DNA of 16,289 nt from Nevskia sp043781855 (GTDB lineage Bacteria > Pseudomonadota > Gammaproteobacteria > Nevskiales > Nevskiaceae): the NCBI GenBank assembly GCA_043781855.1, contig JAYWBB010000068.1:1-16289 (forward strand), written 5' to 3'. Each line of letters opens with the position of its first letter. Position 1 is the stretch's first letter. Below, in pieces: positions 7,311 through 14,198 of the stretch. The notes beneath the pieces were generated by a model. It worked only from the letters and a program-made list of their open reading frames with translations, was not told where the DNA came from and made no database searches. The position numbers and the translations under genes are program-made.

Positions 7311-7407
7311 GTCGCCATCGAGATCCCGATGCCGCGCCGGTCCGCTGCGCAAGGCGGAAGCCTGCCGCATGGCTTCGACGATTGCCAGAACAATGCGGGC
7401 TACCCAC

Positions 7408-7947
7408 CTACTCTGCCGCGAGCCCCAGGATCAGCGCCAGTACCAGCGCCGCGAAAACGCCGGCCACCAGGTCGTCGAGCATGATGCCGACGCCGCCGTG
7501 GACGCGCGCGTCGAGCCAGCCGATCGGCCAGGGCTTCCAGATGTCGAACAACCGGAACAGCAGGAAGGCCGCGATAAGACCGATCCATGGGTCGATTGCG
7601 TCCAACCCCATGACCGGCAGCAGCGGAATGCCGGCAACGAGGAAACCGACGATCTCGTCGAAGACGATGCCGCCGTAATCGTGCACGCCGAGCCGCCGGG
7701 CGCTCGCGCCACAAATCCAGCAGCCGGCGACGAACATCGCGCCGACGACGCCGACATAGCCCGGCCAGGGCAGCGGCGACAGCAGAAACCAGAACGGCAG
7801 GCCGACCAGAGTGCCGACCGTGCCCGGCGCGCGCGGCGAGAGCCCGGCGCCGAAACCGAATGCCAGCCAGTGCACCGGCGAGCTGAGCACCGTTTTTGTC
7901 GAAGGTCGCCAGGCGCTCTTGGCGGATGCGCGCATGGGGTCGCTCAT
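7408..7947 (-). CDS. pgpA: phosphatidylglycerophosphatase A
   Basis: PgpA removes the phosphate from phosphatidylglycerophosphate to give phosphatidylglycerol in the inner membrane. The 179-residue protein is of normal size, with hydrophobic segments around 45-58, 65-80, 98-113, 121-133 and 158-176. Family motifs are GAGLSPRAPGTVGTL at 33-47, the acidic DEIVG at 97-101, FRLFDIWKPWP at 131-141 and GIMLDDLVAG at 154-163. The start ATG overlaps the murI stop as ATGA, which implies translational coupling; Met5 is a second possible start. In many proteobacteria pgpA directly follows thiL, whereas here murI lies between them. Confidence 0.95.
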   Translation of the reverse strand: MSDPMRASAKSAWRPSTKTVLSSPVHWLAFGFGAGLSPRAPGTVGTLVGLPFWFLLSPLPWPGYVGVVGAMFVAGCWICGASARRLGVHDYGGIVFDEIVGFLVAGIPLLPVMGLDAIDPWIGLIAAFLLFRLFDIWKPWPIGWLDARVHGGVGIMLDDLVAGVFAALVLALILGLAAE

Positions 7948-8741
7948 GACGCGGGCAGGCAGATGGCGTCGATCGGCTCGCCCCAGAGCCGCGCGCCGAC
8001 CGTCCTCATCTGCGCTGCGTCGCCGCTGGTATACCAGTCGATCATTCCCTGGCCAGGCACGGCGGCCGTGATCGACTCGCGGTCCAGCAGACTCTTGACA
8101 CGCCGCGCGACCGCCTCGCCGGTATCGATCAGGCGCAACGCCGGCCCGAGTACTTCGGCCAGCACTGGCCGCAGGAAGGGAAAGTGGGTGCAGCCGAGGA
8201 CGAGCGTGTCGGCACCCGCTTCGAGCAGCGGCGCGGTGTAGCGTCGCACCAGCTCGCGCGTTATCGGGCCGGCCAGATCCCCGGCCTCGACCTGTTCGAC
8301 CAGCCCCGGACAGGGCTGGGTGATGACGCGCACCGCGCCGGCATGACGATCGATCAGGCGGTGCAGTTTTTCGCCCTTGAGCGCCGCACCCGTGGCGAGC
8401 ACGCCGATGACGCCGGAGCGCGTCGCCGCCACCGCCGGCTTCACGCCCGGCTCCATGCCGACGAAGCTCACCGAGTAGGTCGCGCGCAGGGTTTCGACGG
8501 CGGCAATCGTCGCGGTATTGCAGGCGACGACGATCTGCTTGGCGCCGCGCGCCAGCAGGAAATCGGTGATCGCGTAAGCCCGCGCGATGATCTCGTCCGG
8601 CGCCTTGCCGCCGTAAGGGCAATGGCCGCTGTCGGCGACGTAGATCGCATTTTCATGCGGCATCAGGCGGCGGATTTCGCGCAGCACCGAGAGGCCGCCG
8701 AGGCCGGAGTCGAAGACGCCGATGGGCCGCGGATCAGACAT
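7944..8741 (-). CDS. murI: glutamate racemase
   Basis: MurI converts L-glutamate to D-glutamate for peptidoglycan synthesis in the cytoplasm. The 265-residue protein has the two half-sites of the racemase: the N-terminal GVFDSGLGGLSVL (8-20) with Asp11, the first catalytic Cys74 in ACNTAT, and the second catalytic Cys184 in LGCTHFPFL, followed by His186. The start at MSDPRPIGVFDSG was chosen because the conserved strand begins within eight residues; the frame extends 17 codons further upstream inside thiL without conserved sequence. The gene overlaps thiL by 8 bases (ATGTCTGA) and pgpA by 4 bases, so it is tightly embedded in the operon. Confidence 0.96.
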   Translation of the reverse strand: MSDPRPIGVFDSGLGGLSVLREIRRLMPHENAIYVADSGHCPYGGKAPDEIIARAYAITDFLLARGAKQIVVACNTATIAAVETLRATYSVSFVGMEPGVKPAVAATRSGVIGVLATGAALKGEKLHRLIDRHAGAVRVITQPCPGLVEQVEAGDLAGPITRELVRRYTAPLLEAGADTLVLGCTHFPFLRPVLAEVLGPALRLIDTGEAVARRVKSLLDRESITAAVPGQGMIDWYTSGDAAQMRTVGARLWGEPIDAICLPAS

Positions 8742-9672
8742 GGAAGTGCCGGTAGCCTTGCAGATCCGGTTCGATGCGTTTGCCTGCCGCATCGAGCCAG
8801 CGCAGACCCGGCTCGGCGGTGATGCGGCCGATCACGGTCAGCGGCAGGTCGAGCTTCGCGCGGGCTTCATCGACGCGATCCGGCGCGAGGCAGACGCACA
8901 GCTCGTAGTCGTCGCCGCCGGCGGCCTGCAGCGCAAGGCGCGCGTCATCGCCGGCGAGTCGTGCGAAAGAGGCGGACATCGGCAGGCTCGACGTGTTGAT
9001 GTCCGCGCCGACGCCGCTGGCGTCGAGGATATGTTTGAGATCGCCGGCGAGGCCGTCCGATAGATCGATGGCGGCATGCGCGATCTCACGCAGTGCGAGT
9101 CCGGCTGCCAGTCTTGGCGTCGGGCGGTCGAGCCGTGAACGGAGCATGCGATCGTCGTTTTCGCGCAAGCCGCGCAGAGCCAGCGCGGCGTCGCCGAGCG
9201 TGCCGGTCACGCAAACCGCGTCGCCGGCCTGCGCGCCGCTGCGCCGGAGTGCAGCACCCGGCGGCAGGCTGCCGATCGCCGTGATCGTGACCGACAGCGG
9301 CCCGCGCGTGGTATCGCCGCCGACCAGCGCGATACCGGCCTCCGCTGCGAGCTCACGCAAGCCCGTGGAAAATCCTTCGAGCCAGGACGCATCAGCGTCG
9401 GGCAGCGTCAGCGCCAGCAGGAACCAGCGCGGTGCCGCACCCATCGCAGCAAGATCGGAAAGATTGACCGCAAGGGATTTCCAGCCGATGTCGGCAGCAG
9501 CCGTATCGAGCGGAAAGTGGCGGCCGGCGACGAGGGTATCGGTGGTGACGGCAAGCTCGTGACCGACGGGCGGACGTAGCAGGGCGCAGTCGTCGCCGAT
9601 GCCGAGCGAGATATCGGCAGCGTCCCGAGTCATGCGATCGAAAAAACGGCGGATGAGCGCGAACTCGTCCAT
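8734..9672 (-). CDS. thiL: thiamine-monophosphate kinase
   Basis: ThiL phosphorylates thiamine monophosphate with ATP to give thiamine diphosphate, the active cofactor. The 312-residue protein has the AIR-synthase-like (PurM-type) fold motifs of the family: GIGDDCA at 24-30, TTDTLVAGRHF at 43-53, LSDLAAMGA at 71-79, GGDTTRG at 118-124, DLSDGL at 203-208 and GGDDYELC at 252-259, which provide Asp residues for Mg-ATP binding. The N-terminus MDEFALIRRFF is typical, so the start is secure although no clear ribosome binding site precedes it. It follows nusB after a roughly 100-base repeat-rich gap and overlaps murI by 8 bases. Confidence 0.97.
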   Translation of the reverse strand: MDEFALIRRFFDRMTRDAADISLGIGDDCALLRPPVGHELAVTTDTLVAGRHFPLDTAAADIGWKSLAVNLSDLAAMGAAPRWFLLALTLPDADASWLEGFSTGLRELAAEAGIALVGGDTTRGPLSVTITAIGSLPPGAALRRSGAQAGDAVCVTGTLGDAALALRGLRENDDRMLRSRLDRPTPRLAAGLALREIAHAAIDLSDGLAGDLKHILDASGVGADINTSSLPMSASFARLAGDDARLALQAAGGDDYELCVCLAPDRVDEARAKLDLPLTVIGRITAEPGLRWLDAAGKRIEPDLQGYRHFHV

Positions 9673-9772
9673 GAAAGCGGTTGTCGGCGACTAGTGGTGG
9701 GTTGTCGGTAACAGCCGGATTGCGCCGTTGCCAACAACCAACAGCGGACAACCAACAACCGGTTTCCGGCCA
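9673..9772. repeat. GTTG-rich repeat tract between nusB and thiL
   Basis: This 100-base spacer is unlike the rest of the window. On the plus strand ACAACCAAC occurs at 9734-9742 and 9748-9756, and CCAACAACC at 9731-9739 and 9752-9760. At the left end GGTTGTCGG occurs about 9678-9686 and again near 9700. TAGTGG motifs in opposite orientation flank the tract (near 9692 on plus, and on minus at the very end of nusB), giving an imperfect inverted arrangement. It could be a dispersed intergenic repeat or a remnant of duplication. It is the only sizeable gap in the rib-nusB-thiL-murI-pgpA series, so it may also hold a promoter for thiL that I cannot recognise. Confidence 0.6.
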
Positions 9773-10216
9773 CTAACCACTGATTTCCTCCGGCCGCGCG
9801 GCGCGCGCGATCTTGTCGAGCACGCCGTTGACGAACTTGTAGCCGTCTTCGGCGCCGAAGACTTTGGTCAGGTTCACGGCCTCGTTGACGACGACGCGCC
9901 AGGGCACATCGGGCCGGTGGGTCAGCTCGTAGGCGCCGAGCAGCAGCACCGCGTATTCGACCGGATCGAGCTGGTTCAGCGGCCGGTCGATGTAGGGAAC
10001 GATGATGGTCGTCAGCGTGGCGGCTTCCTGCACGGTGCCGTTGAGAAGTTCCGCGAAATACTCGGGATCGGCACGACCGAGACCATCCGGCTGTTCGCGG
10101 AATTCCTTGAGCAGGGATTCCGGGGCGCTTTCGTTGACCAGCCATTGATACAGCGCCTGCACGGTCAGTCGCCGCGCAAGTCCGCGGCGGCTCGTGGGAT
10201 TGACGCCTTCCGTCAT
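9773..10216 (-). CDS. nusB: transcription antitermination factor NusB
   Basis: NusB binds boxA RNA with NusE (ribosomal protein S10) to protect rRNA transcription from termination. The 147-residue all-helical protein has the family's basic N-terminus (RRGLARRLTVQALYQW, 10-25), the central LDPVEYAVLLLGAYEL, and the C-terminal VVVNEAVNLTKVFG and FVNGVLDKIAR motifs. Its ATG overlaps the ribH stop as ATGA. The last codons run into the repeat tract that follows, so the C-terminal tail after KIAR may be shaped by that repeat. The ribH-nusB pairing is common in proteobacteria. Confidence 0.97.
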   Translation of the reverse strand: MTEGVNPTSRRGLARRLTVQALYQWLVNESAPESLLKEFREQPDGLGRADPEYFAELLNGTVQEAATLTTIIVPYIDRPLNQLDPVEYAVLLLGAYELTHRPDVPWRVVVNEAVNLTKVFGAEDGYKFVNGVLDKIARAARPEEISG

Positions 10217-10740
10217 CGATCGCCCAACTTATTGATGGTTTTTTGCAGGCGGATCATCTCAAGCGCGGCCTCGGTCGCCTCGTAGCCCTTGTTGCCCTTG
10301 CCCGGAGCGCAACGTATCTGCGCCTGTTGCGGCGTATTGACCGTGAGCAAGCCGAAGCCGAGCGCAATCTGATGCTTCTGCGAAGCTTCGCGCAGGCCGC
10401 GCGACGCCTCGCCTGCGACGATCTCGAAGTGCGGTGTATCACCACGGATCACCGCGCCGAGCACCACCACCGCGTCGTACCTGCCGCTCTTCATCAGCGC
10501 GCTCGCGGCCAGCGGCAGCTCGAACGCACCCGGCGTCCGGAACTCGTCGATGTGCTTCGCGGCGACGCCCCAGTCCTTCAGACACGCGTGTGCACCCTGC
10601 AGCAGTGCGTCGACGATCTCGAGATTCCAGCGCGTCGCGAGCAGCGCGATGCGCGCGCTTTTGAACTCGTCCCTGGCCGGTTTCGGAGCTGCCGCGTAGC
10701 CGGACTTCTCGACAACACTCTTCGCTTTCTTCGCGCTCAC
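10213..10740 (-). CDS. ribH: 6,7-dimethyl-8-ribityllumazine synthase
   Basis: RibH condenses 5-amino-6-ribitylamino-uracil with 3,4-dihydroxy-2-butanone 4-phosphate, the penultimate step of riboflavin synthesis. The core from about residue 28 has RWN at 37-39, GAFELP at 71-76, LGAVIRGDTPHFE at 94-106 with His104 as the catalytic residue, and GLLT at 130-133. I choose a GTG start at 10740, preceded by AAGG about 10 bases away. No ATG in this frame occurs between the ribBA stop and the conserved core. This gives 175 residues, with a Lys-rich N-terminal extension of roughly 25 residues compared with common bacterial forms. The gene starts 16 bases after ribBA and overlaps nusB by 4 bases. Confidence 0.94.
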   Translation of the reverse strand: MSAKKAKSVVEKSGYAAAPKPARDEFKSARIALLATRWNLEIVDALLQGAHACLKDWGVAAKHIDEFRTPGAFELPLAASALMKSGRYDAVVVLGAVIRGDTPHFEIVAGEASRGLREASQKHQIALGFGLLTVNTPQQAQIRCAPGKGNKGYEATEAALEMIRLQKTINKLGDR

Positions 10741-10756
10741 GTATTTTCGGCCTTGA

Positions 10757-11914
10757 TCAATCGCAATGGACGTATTCGACGACTTCGAGATCGAAGCCGG
10801 ACAGCGCGTACATGCGCTTCGGCGCCGACAGCACGCGCATCTTGCGCACGCCGAGATCGCTGAGAATCTGCGCGCCGACGCCGTAGGTGCGCAGTGCGCG
10901 GCGATCGTCCGAGCCCGTCGTCGGCAGCGGCAGCGCCGACGGCTGATTGAGGCCGATGATCTGCTGCACCAGCTCGCGCGAAGTTTCCGGCTTGCGCAGC
11001 AGCACGACGACCCCGTGGCCCTCATCCGCGACGCGCTTCAGCGCGCGGCGCAGCGGCCAGGAAAAATCCTCGTGCTGCACACAGAGCACGTCCTGCAGCA
11101 TGTTGCGGATATGGACGCGGACCAGCGTCGGAACCTCGGGACTGATCTCGCCCTTGACCAGCGCCAGGTGCACGGTTTTCTCGTTACGGTCTTCGTAGAC
11201 CGCCATGCGGAATTCCCCGAACTCGGTCTGCACTTTCTGCTCGGCGACGCGCTCGACACTGTGCTCGTTCGCCAGCCGGTAACGGATCAGGTCGGCGATC
11301 GTGCCGATCTTCAGATCGTGCTCGCGCGCGAACCCGAACAGGTCGCCGCCGCGCTTCATCGTGCCGTCGTCGTTGACGATCTCGCAGATGATCGCGCCGT
11401 GCGCGGTCAGGCCCGCAAGCCGAACCAGATCGACCGAAGCCTCGGTGTGGCCGGCGCGCGCAAGCACGCCGCCTTCGGCGCAACGCAGTGGGAAGATGTG
11501 GCCGGGCCGCGCGAAATCGTCGGGCCTGGTCGCCGGGTCGGCGAGCGCGCGCACGGTCGCAGCGCGGTCGAAGGCCGAGATGCCGGTCGTCGTGCCGTGC
11601 CGATAGTCGACCGAGATCGTGAACGCGGTGCGATGGCTCTCGGTATTCTCCGCGACCATCAGGGGCAGGCGCAGTTCCTCCAGCCGCTCACGTGTCATCG
11701 GCATGCAGATGATGCCGCTGGAATGGCGCACGATGAACGCAACAGCTTCCGGCGTGGCGTGCTCGGCGGCCATGATCAGATCGCCTTCGTTCTCACGATC
11801 CTCGTCGTCCATCATGATGACCATCCTGCCGGCGCGGATGTCGGCCACAATGTCTTCGATGGCGTCGAGCTTGCGCTCGCGCGCGACGTCCAGGGACGCG
11901 ACTTTGCTATTCAT
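10757..11914 (-). CDS. ribBA: 3,4-dihydroxy-2-butanone 4-phosphate synthase with degenerate GTP cyclohydrolase II domain (RibBX type)
   Basis: The N-terminal domain (about 15-215) is an intact RibB, which converts ribulose 5-phosphate to the four-carbon precursor of riboflavin. It shows DDEDRENEGDL at 36-46, HSSGIIC at 64-70 and FPLRCAEGGVLARAGHTEA at 141-159. The C-terminal part (about 225-385) is related to GTP cyclohydrolase II, as RTYGVGAQILSDLGVRK at 342-358 shows. The region that should carry the zinc cysteines instead reads VRVHIRNMLQDVLC (266-279), without the expected C...CxC set. This is the RibBX arrangement known in proteobacteria, in which an active RibA is encoded elsewhere. The start overlaps the ribE stop (ATGA), and a GGGA precedes it. 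Confidence 0.93.
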   Translation of the reverse strand: MNSKVASLDVARERKLDAIEDIVADIRAGRMVIMMDDEDRENEGDLIMAAEHATPEAVAFIVRHSSGIICMPMTRERLEELRLPLMVAENTESHRTAFTISVDYRHGTTTGISAFDRAATVRALADPATRPDDFARPGHIFPLRCAEGGVLARAGHTEASVDLVRLAGLTAHGAIICEIVNDDGTMKRGGDLFGFAREHDLKIGTIADLIRYRLANEHSVERVAEQKVQTEFGEFRMAVYEDRNEKTVHLALVKGEISPEVPTLVRVHIRNMLQDVLCVQHEDFSWPLRRALKRVADEGHGVVVLLRKPETSRELVQQIIGLNQPSALPLPTTGSDDRRALRTYGVGAQILSDLGVRKMRVLSAPKRMYALSGFDLEVVEYVHCD

Positions 11915-12513
11915 TTCATTTCCCGTGCTTCGATCAGGCGTTCCAGATAGCGGGCGATCAAATCCACTTCCAGGTTCACTTCCCCGCCCGTCGGCAATGC
12001 GCCGAGCGTCGTATGCGTCCAGGTCTGCGGGATGATGTTCACCTCGAACCTCGCGGCAGCGACCTCGTTGACCGTCAAGCTTACTCCGTCGATCGCGATC
12101 GAGCCCTTGCGGGCGATGTAGCGGGCCAGCGCTGGCGGGGCTTCGAAGCTCAGTCGCCAGGAGCGTGCATCCTCGCGTTTTTCGAGCAGCCGGCCGACGC
12201 CGTCGACATGTCCGGCCATCATGTGGCCGCCCAGCGGCTTGTGCGGCGTCAACGCGCGTTCCAGGTTGACTGGCACACCGGCCCGCCAGTGCTTCGCGGT
12301 CGTCGCGTTCAGGGTTTCGACCGAAACGTCGGCGACAAAGCCGCCCGGCGGCAGCTCGACCGCCGTCAGGCAGACCCCATTGACCGCAATCGAATCGCCG
12401 GGATTGACGCCGGCCAGATAGCCGCTGTCGCTGACGATAGTCAGGCGGCGGTCGCCGCCGAGGGTCTCGACCGCTGCGATGCGCCCCTGCGCTTCGACGA
12501 TGCCGGTAAACAT
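11911..12513 (-). CDS. ribE: riboflavin synthase, alpha chain
   Basis: RibE dismutates two molecules of 6,7-dimethyl-8-ribityllumazine to riboflavin, the last step of the pathway. The 200-residue protein begins with the classic MFTGIVE and contains two lumazine-binding repeats. The first has NPGDSIAVNGVCLTA at 37-51, and the second has GHMMAGHVDGVG near 95-106 and GSIAIDGVSLTVNEV further on. A GAGGG ribosome binding site lies 8 bases before the ATG, inside the last codons of ribD, and only 3 bases separate the two genes. It overlaps the ribBA start by 4 bases. Some species name this gene ribC. Confidence 0.97.
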   Translation of the reverse strand: MFTGIVEAQGRIAAVETLGGDRRLTIVSDSGYLAGVNPGDSIAVNGVCLTAVELPPGGFVADVSVETLNATTAKHWRAGVPVNLERALTPHKPLGGHMMAGHVDGVGRLLEKREDARSWRLSFEAPPALARYIARKGSIAIDGVSLTVNEVAAARFEVNIIPQTWTHTTLGALPTGGEVNLEVDLIARYLERLIEAREMK

Positions 12514-12516
12514 TTC

Positions 12517-13617
12517 CTAAGCCCTCTTCTCGGCCACGCGGGCCGTGATTTTCATATCGTCGCCGAGGCGTTCAGCGGAGACATATTCGAGTGCGATGTG
12601 ATCGCCCAGCCGCTCCAGCCCCGGCAGCGCCACCAAGGGTCGCGCCGCATCGCCCAACAATTTCGGCGCGGCGTAGATCACCAGTTGATCGACCAGCCCC
12701 GCTTGCAGCAGCGCGCCGGCCAGGCGCGGTCCGCATTCGACCAGCACTTCGTTGATTTCGCGTGCGCCCAGCGCGCGCAGCGCCGCCGGCAGCGCGATGG
12801 CGCCGTCCGCAGTGACTTCAAGGCCGATGGTCTCGACACCTTCGGCAACAAGCTGCCCTGCCAGCGCCTGCGGAACCAGCGCGAAGCGACGCGGCCCCGG
12901 CGCCCAGACTTTAGCGCCCAAGGGCACGCGTCCGCGCGAGTCGATGACGATGCGATCCGGCTGTCGCCATGCGCCCGAACTTGCCGACGGCAGGCGCACG
13001 GTCAGTTCGGGGTCGTCGGCGAGCACGGTCGCGCTCGTGGTCAGTACCGCACCAGCCTCGGCGCGGAGGCGGTGCACGTCCTCGCGTGCAGCCTCGCCGG
13101 TGATCCAGCGGCTCTCGCCGGAAGCCATCGCAGTACGGCCGTCGAGACTCATGGCGAGTTTCAGGATCAGATAAGGCCGGCCGCGCTCGATGCGCGAGAC
13201 GAAGCCGCGATTGAGCGCGCGCGCTTCGCTCTCCATGATTCCGACTTCGACCTCGATGCCGGCCGCGCGCAGCTTTTCGAGTCCGCGCCCTGCGACCTGA
13301 GGGAACGGATCGCGCATCGCCGTGAAAACCTTGCCGACTCCTGCCGCCACCAGTGCATCGGCGCAGGGTGGCGTGCGGCCAACGTGCGCGCAGGGTTCGA
13401 GCGTGACGTAAACCTCGGCGCCGCGTGCGTCGTCCCCGGCTTCGAGCAGCGCCAGCACTTCGGCATGCGGCTCGCCGGCTTGCCGATGCCAGCTTTCGCC
13501 GACGATGCGACCATCGCGCACGATGACGCAGCCCACGCGCGGATTCGGATGCGTTGTGAATTTTCCGCGCGCCGCGAGTTCGAGCGCGCGAGCCATGTGG
13601 CGGGCCTCTGCCGTCAT
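12517..13617 (-). CDS. ribD: bifunctional diaminohydroxyphosphoribosylaminopyrimidine deaminase / 5-amino-6-(5-phosphoribosylamino)uracil reductase
   Basis: RibD performs the second and third steps of riboflavin synthesis. The N-terminal deaminase (about 1-145) has HPNPRVGCVIV at 23-33 and the zinc site His51-Ala-Glu53 with Cys76 and Cys85 in EPCAHVGRTPPC. The C-terminal NADPH-dependent reductase (about 148-362) has LKLAMSLDGRTA at 152-163, TTSATVLADDPELTVR and the late ECGPRLAGALL. The 366-residue length is normal for the fused enzyme. Its ATG overlaps the nrdR stop as ATGA, so no FMN riboswitch can precede it directly; any flavin control would have to lie elsewhere. Confidence 0.97.
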   Translation of the reverse strand: MTAEARHMARALELAARGKFTTHPNPRVGCVIVRDGRIVGESWHRQAGEPHAEVLALLEAGDDARGAEVYVTLEPCAHVGRTPPCADALVAAGVGKVFTAMRDPFPQVAGRGLEKLRAAGIEVEVGIMESEARALNRGFVSRIERGRPYLILKLAMSLDGRTAMASGESRWITGEAAREDVHRLRAEAGAVLTTSATVLADDPELTVRLPSASSGAWRQPDRIVIDSRGRVPLGAKVWAPGPRRFALVPQALAGQLVAEGVETIGLEVTADGAIALPAALRALGAREINEVLVECGPRLAGALLQAGLVDQLVIYAAPKLLGDAARPLVALPGLERLGDHIALEYVSAERLGDDMKITARVAEKRA

Positions 13618-14186
13618 TGCCCGGATTCTTTGCGCGCTTTACGCGAGGCCGTTTTTTTCGCGCCCTGCACCGGCGGCTCGGGCGGGGCATCGCCTTCGAT
13701 CAGCGACATCTGACTGCGGCGGGCCTCGGCGCTCGGCAGATTCTCCAGGCGAGCAATTTCCTCACGAAACGCGTTGACGTCTTCGAAGCTGCGGTAGATC
13801 GACGCGAAGCGAACGTAGGCGACGTGATCGAGATCGCGCAGTTCATCCATCACCCATTCGCCGATGCGCATCGAAGCGACTTCGCGCTCATTCGCGGCCC
13901 TGAGCTTGCGCATCACGTTCTCGATTGCGTGATCAACCTGCTCGGGCATTACCGGCCGCTTGAACAGCGCATGCGCAATACCGCGGCGCAGCTTGTCCTC
14001 GTCGAACGGTTCGGGCGTGCCGCTGCGCTTGAGCACGTAGGGCAGCATGAGTTGCGCGCGCTCATACGTCGTGAAGCGCGCGTCGCAACTCGAACACTCA
14101 CGCCGGCGTCGAACCTGTGTGCCCTCTTCAAAGAGCCGCGAGTCGATGACCCGCGTATCAGGCGCTTTGCAGAAGGGGCATTGCAT
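13614..14186 (-). CDS. nrdR: transcriptional repressor NrdR
   Basis: NrdR represses ribonucleotide reductase genes in response to the ATP/dATP level. The N-terminal zinc ribbon has Cys3, Cys6, Cys31 and Cys34 (MQCPFCKAPDTRVIDSR and CSSCDARF), followed by the basic RRRRE patch. The ATP-cone domain runs from about 49 to 139, with VLKRSGTPEPFDEDKLRRG and a conserved YVRFASIYRSF near its end. The protein is 190 residues, about 35-40 longer than usual, because of a C-terminal tail rich in Pro, Lys and Arg. The gene starts 12 bases after glyA, a common pairing in proteobacteria, and overlaps ribD by 4 bases. Confidence 0.97.
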   Translation of the reverse strand: MQCPFCKAPDTRVIDSRLFEEGTQVRRRRECSSCDARFTTYERAQLMLPYVLKRSGTPEPFDEDKLRRGIAHALFKRPVMPEQVDHAIENVMRKLRAANEREVASMRIGEWVMDELRDLDHVAYVRFASIYRSFEDVNAFREEIARLENLPSAEARRSQMSLIEGDAPPEPPVQGAKKTASRKARKESGQ

Positions 14187-14198
14187 TCGGGGCGCGGC

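Noticed and set aside
7357..7376. 6-bp hairpin GAAGCC/GGCTTC around the upstream ATG of the AtuA-like gene
   Set aside because: No T-run follows and the upstream ATG is not the preferred start; a regulatory role cannot be supported from one short stem.
5508..7484. 658-codon open frame on the plus strand opposite the AtuA-like gene
   Set aside because: It is antisense to a well-supported gene, has no recognisable domain and shows the Arg/Ala/His-rich composition expected of a GC-rich shadow frame.
10766..11950. 394-codon plus-strand open frame opposite ribBA
   Set aside because: It mirrors the ribBA gene almost exactly and lacks motifs or a convincing ribosome binding site.
12514..13700. Expected FMN riboswitch upstream of the rib genes
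   Set aside because: ribD overlaps nrdR by 4 bases and no FMN element sequence is present before it.
12013..13713. 566-codon plus-strand open frame opposite ribE and ribD
   Set aside because: Both underlying minus-strand genes carry complete catalytic motifs; the antisense translation resembles no protein family.
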